Shown here piece after piece: positions 61,829 through 64,000 of a stretch of 64,000 bases of DNA. How positions within the stretch are numbered: position 1 is the stretch's first letter; the number at the start of each line of letters is the position of its first letter. The stretch comes from Streptomyces dioscori. Its GTDB lineage: Bacteria; Actinomycetota; Actinomycetes; Streptomycetales; Streptomycetaceae. A model generated the notes under the pieces. That model had not been told where the DNA came from and did not search any database. It saw only the letters and a list, made by a program, of their open reading frames with translations. Both the position numbers and the translations under genes were made by a program. The stretch spans positions 62,001-126,000 of the forward strand of contig NZ_KZ679059.1 in assembly GCF_003024195.1 (NCBI RefSeq), read 5' to 3'.

Positions 61829-62564
61829 GAGCCCGCTCCCCCGCCCCCGTACGGCTGCGGCGGCGTGCCGACCGGTTGGCGATCGGCCCGTACGCGGCTC
61901 CGCCGAGGACGAGCACGGCGCCCGCCACGACCGCCACGAGGACCAGGCGCAGGGGGCCTGGCTCGGAGACGCCGCCGAGGGTCTCGAAGCCGGTGGGGCG
62001 GGCCAGCATGCCGTTCATGGGCCAGGCCACCGCGTCGACGCGCGCGCTCACGGCGCTGCGCGGCACCGTGCCGTTGCCGGCCTCCGTCAGGTGGGCGGTG
62101 GAGTCCAGCGACCCGCTGCGCTCGTCGCCGAGCAGGAAGAGCCGGTCCTCGGGCACCTCGATGGAGGGGATCGTGGACGACTCGGCCGCGCTGCCCTCGG
62201 GCAGATACGGTTCCTCGATCCTCTTGCCGTTGACGGTCAGGTTGTCCTGCGTACAGCAGGCGACCGTGTCCCCGCCGACGGCGACGACCCGCTTGACCAT
62301 GGGCATGTTGCCCCAGGTGGACTGCTTGAAGACGACGACGTCACCGCGCTGCACCTCGGAGCCGTCGATCCGCTCGGCGAGCACCCGGTCGCCGCCCGCG
62401 ATGGTGGGTGCCATCGAGTCGGTCGGCACGGTGTAGGGCTGGTAGACGACCGCTCCCCAGGCGAATCCACCGAGGAAGAGCACACAGCCGAGGGCCACGG
62501 CCAGCCCCGACAGCTTGCTGCCGAGCCGTCCGCGGCCCTCGTCCGTACGACTTGTCCCGCTCAT
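61818..62564 (-). CDS. lepB: Type I signal peptidase
   Basis: A 248-residue membrane protease that removes Sec/Tat signal peptides. The N-terminal helix precedes the serine motif VPTDSM (Ser50); the lysine is Lys91 in MVKRVVAVGGD. A second hydrophobic segment and basic tail close the protein, a layout seen in the multi-copy Sip enzymes of Streptomyces. GGGGAG upstream of ATG 62564. Box D reads LLGDERSGSLDS rather than the usual MGDHRxxSxDS. Confidence 0.9.
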   Translation of the reverse strand: MSGTSRTDEGRGRLGSKLSGLAVALGCVLFLGGFAWGAVVYQPYTVPTDSMAPTIAGGDRVLAERIDGSEVQRGDVVVFKQSTWGNMPMVKRVVAVGGDTVACCTQDNLTVNGKRIEEPYLPEGSAAESSTIPSIEVPEDRLFLLGDERSGSLDSTAHLTEAGNGTVPRSAVSARVDAVAWPMNGMLARPTGFETLGGVSEPGPLRLVLVAVVAGAVLVLGGAAYGPIANRSARRRSRTGAGERALAG

Positions 62565-62641
62565 CCCAGTGCTCCCCAACTCGGAGAATCGACCTCGCGG
62601 TCCAGGTCGGCCCGCGGAAGATCGGCGTCTGGGACGGCACC

Positions 62642-63613
62642 CTACCCGGCGGTACGCGACCCAGAAACCCTGGTGTTCCCGACGGTAAGGCGACGCCTGC
62701 GCCACAGCACCAGCGGCAGCGCCCCCGCGAGCCCGAGCGCTCCCGGAGCGGCGGCGGTCAGGTTCTGGTCGAAGGTGTCCGGCACCGGGAGCGTCGACCA
62801 GCGGGTGGGCGGCCAGGCGACGACGATCGCGCGGCCCACCACGTTGTCCACGGGTACGAAGCCCTGGTGCTTGTCCTGCTGGTGGTAGCGGGAGTCCAGC
62901 GAGTTCTGCCGGTGGTCGCCCATGACCCAGATTTTGCCTTCGGGAACCTTCACCTTGAACTGACCGCCGGCGTCGTCCACGGTGCAGGGGGTGTTGCCCG
63001 GATACACGTAGTCAGCCTCGTTCAGCGCCTTGCCGTTGACCTTCAGCGGGCCGGTGCCCTTGCACTCGATGGTGTCGCCTGCGACTCCGACGACGCGCTT
63101 GATGAGGTCCTTCTCCTCGGAGGAGGGCATCAGGCCGATCCAGCTGAGGGCTGTCTGGATCGCGTTCGGGTTGGGCGTCGGCTCGCCCGCCAGCCACTTG
63201 TCGGGGTCGTTGAAGACGACGACCTCGCCGCGCTCGGGCTCCGAGCCGAACCACGGGGTCAGCTTGTCGACGAGGACGCGGTCACCCTGCTGAAGGGTGT
63301 TCTGCATCGAGTCCGAGGGGATCGAGAACGCCTGCACCAGGAAGGACTTGATCAGCAGCGCGAGAACCAGCGCGATACCGATGAGCAGGGGAAGTTCTTT
63401 CCAGAAGGACCGCGGCTTCTTCGGCGCCGGGGCGGCTCCGTCGGAGTCCCGCCCGTCCCTGCCGCCGCCGTCCCCGGAGTCGTCACCTGGGTCGTCTCCG
63501 GGGGGCACGGCGTCCTCGCCGACCGGCGGGACCGACTCGTCGGACCGTCCCGGTCGGTCCTCGGGCCCCTCGTGTCCGGATCGTGCGCCGACCGCCAAAT
63601 CCCCCACATCCAC
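62642..63613 (-). CDS. lepB: Type I signal peptidase
   Basis: The 323-residue enzyme has an acidic Gly/Asp-rich N-terminus of about 65 residues, a membrane helix (LPLLIGIALVLALLIKSFLV), catalytic SIPSDSM (Ser102), lysine motif LIKRVVGVAGD (Lys172) and box D WVMGDHRQNSLDSRYH. A C-terminal helix follows, then RRRR. Its start lies 131 bp inside the open frame of the next signal peptidase. It is one of at least three adjacent paralogs, the sipW-Z type cluster. Confidence 0.93.
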   Translation of the reverse strand: MDVGDLAVGARSGHEGPEDRPGRSDESVPPVGEDAVPPGDDPGDDSGDGGGRDGRDSDGAAPAPKKPRSFWKELPLLIGIALVLALLIKSFLVQAFSIPSDSMQNTLQQGDRVLVDKLTPWFGSEPERGEVVVFNDPDKWLAGEPTPNPNAIQTALSWIGLMPSSEEKDLIKRVVGVAGDTIECKGTGPLKVNGKALNEADYVYPGNTPCTVDDAGGQFKVKVPEGKIWVMGDHRQNSLDSRYHQQDKHQGFVPVDNVVGRAIVVAWPPTRWSTLPVPDTFDQNLTAAAPGALGLAGALPLVLWRRRRLTVGNTRVSGSRTAG

Positions 63614-64000
63614 TCCTCACTCCGTGCCGCCGCCCGCGCCGGATACGGCGCAGGCCCACCACTCCCATAACGAGCGGGAGTTCCGCAGGGGTCGGGAGCG
63701 GGATCAATCCATATCGATCCGCGGTGGCCACCCTATGCGACGTGTCGAGTGCGGTGGTCGCTCCGCCGGCCACGTCGGGCACGGACGCGTAGGTGTCGGG
63801 TTCCTTGAGCTGGGTCCAGTGACCGATGGGCCAGGCGATGACCATGGCACGGCCCACGACGTCCTCGGAGATGGTGCCGTTGTACTTCTCGGTGCGGTGG
63901 AAGCGGGAGTCGGCCGAGTTGGACCGGTGGTCGCCCATCACCCACAGGCGCCCCGCCGGCACCTTGACCTCGAAGACGAGCGAGGAGGGTTTGTCGCCGG
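63483..64000 (-). CDS. lepB: Type I signal peptidase, C-terminal part (runs off the right edge)
   Basis: The visible 172 residues include VPAGRLWVMGDHRSNSADSRFH and GRAMVIAWPIGHW, so it is a third signal peptidase whose catalytic serine and lysine lie beyond the window. After the C-terminal helix (LPLVMGVVGL) the frame remains open for about 55 basic residues, overlapping the next gene by 131 bp. Relatives usually end soon after this helix, so a lost stop or a small frameshift is possible. Confidence 0.85.
   Translation of the reverse strand, partial: GDKPSSLVFEVKVPAGRLWVMGDHRSNSADSRFHRTEKYNGTISEDVVGRAMVIAWPIGHWTQLKEPDTYASVPDVAGGATTALDTSHRVATADRYGLIPLPTPAELPLVMGVVGLRRIRRGRRHGVRSGCGGFGGRRTIRTRGARGPTGTVRRVGPAGRRGRRAPRRRPR

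Overview
The window is high-GC actinobacterial DNA. Gene content points to Streptomyces: a complete whiG sporulation sigma factor, a cluster of type I signal peptidases, an LAXTG-anchored surface protein, a DasR-type operator on a chitinase promoter, and strong GTG/ATG/TTG starts with GGAGG-like ribosome binding sites. From memory, the order sip-yraN-comM-dprA-whiG-rpsB-tsf-pyrH-frr-cdsA-rlmN-thiBPQ ... pot operon ... gabT matches the SCO5596-SCO5680 part of the S. coelicolor core chromosome. No tRNA, rRNA, CRISPR array, transposase or integrase was seen.

Left part (1-15.9 kb). A sugar-binding lipoprotein (partial) and a large GH3 glycosidase diverge from a region carrying two identical 14-bp LacI-type operators. 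Next come a cysteine-free L32 paralog behind a Zur-like box, an aldehyde dehydrogenase, a PucR-type regulator behind 20-bp repeats, and a VirD4/TraG-like membrane ATPase. These are followed by GABA transaminase, a PAP2 phosphatase and a secreted GH18 chitinase.

Polyamine part (15.9-38.3 kb). A six-gene minus-strand unit encodes an aldehyde dehydrogenase, a Pot-type ABC transporter (binding protein, ATPase, two permeases) and a gamma-glutamylputrescine-oxidase-like flavoenzyme. Further right are a frameshifted second PotD-like gene, a second aminobutyraldehyde-type dehydrogenase, an Lrp/AsnC regulator and a class III aminotransferase. With GabT these could take polyamines through 4-aminobutanal (free or gamma-glutamylated) and GABA to succinate semialdehyde. 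Between them lie a NADAR protein, adenosine deaminase, a glycerophosphodiesterase, a serine hydrolase, a PadR regulator, an SGNH hydrolase, and a two-component system with a divergent secreted protein.

Middle part (38.5-47.7 kb). An ABC ATPase/permease pair, a VOC protein, a LOG-like protein and a sortase substrate are followed by a thiamine ABC transporter operon. That operon is preceded by a TPP riboswitch and an attenuator-like hairpin.

Right part (47.7-64 kb). This is the translation, lipid and development core: rlmN, cdsA-frr, pyrH, tsf-rpsB, an M23 peptidase, a TetR regulator, whiG, dprA-comM-yraN, DUF2469, a NUDIX hydrolase and three signal peptidases, the last cut by the window edge.

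The most unusual pattern is the behaviour of repeats. A 19-bp element (core GGGGCGCGGGGAACTGCGC) occurs about 18 times, mostly between genes. Four copies sit in frame inside an ABC permease. A second palindrome sits in frame in the NADAR gene, a third supplies the C-terminus of a histidine kinase, and a 9-bp minisatellite lengthens YraN. Several intergenic repeat families have thus been absorbed into proteins within 64 kb.
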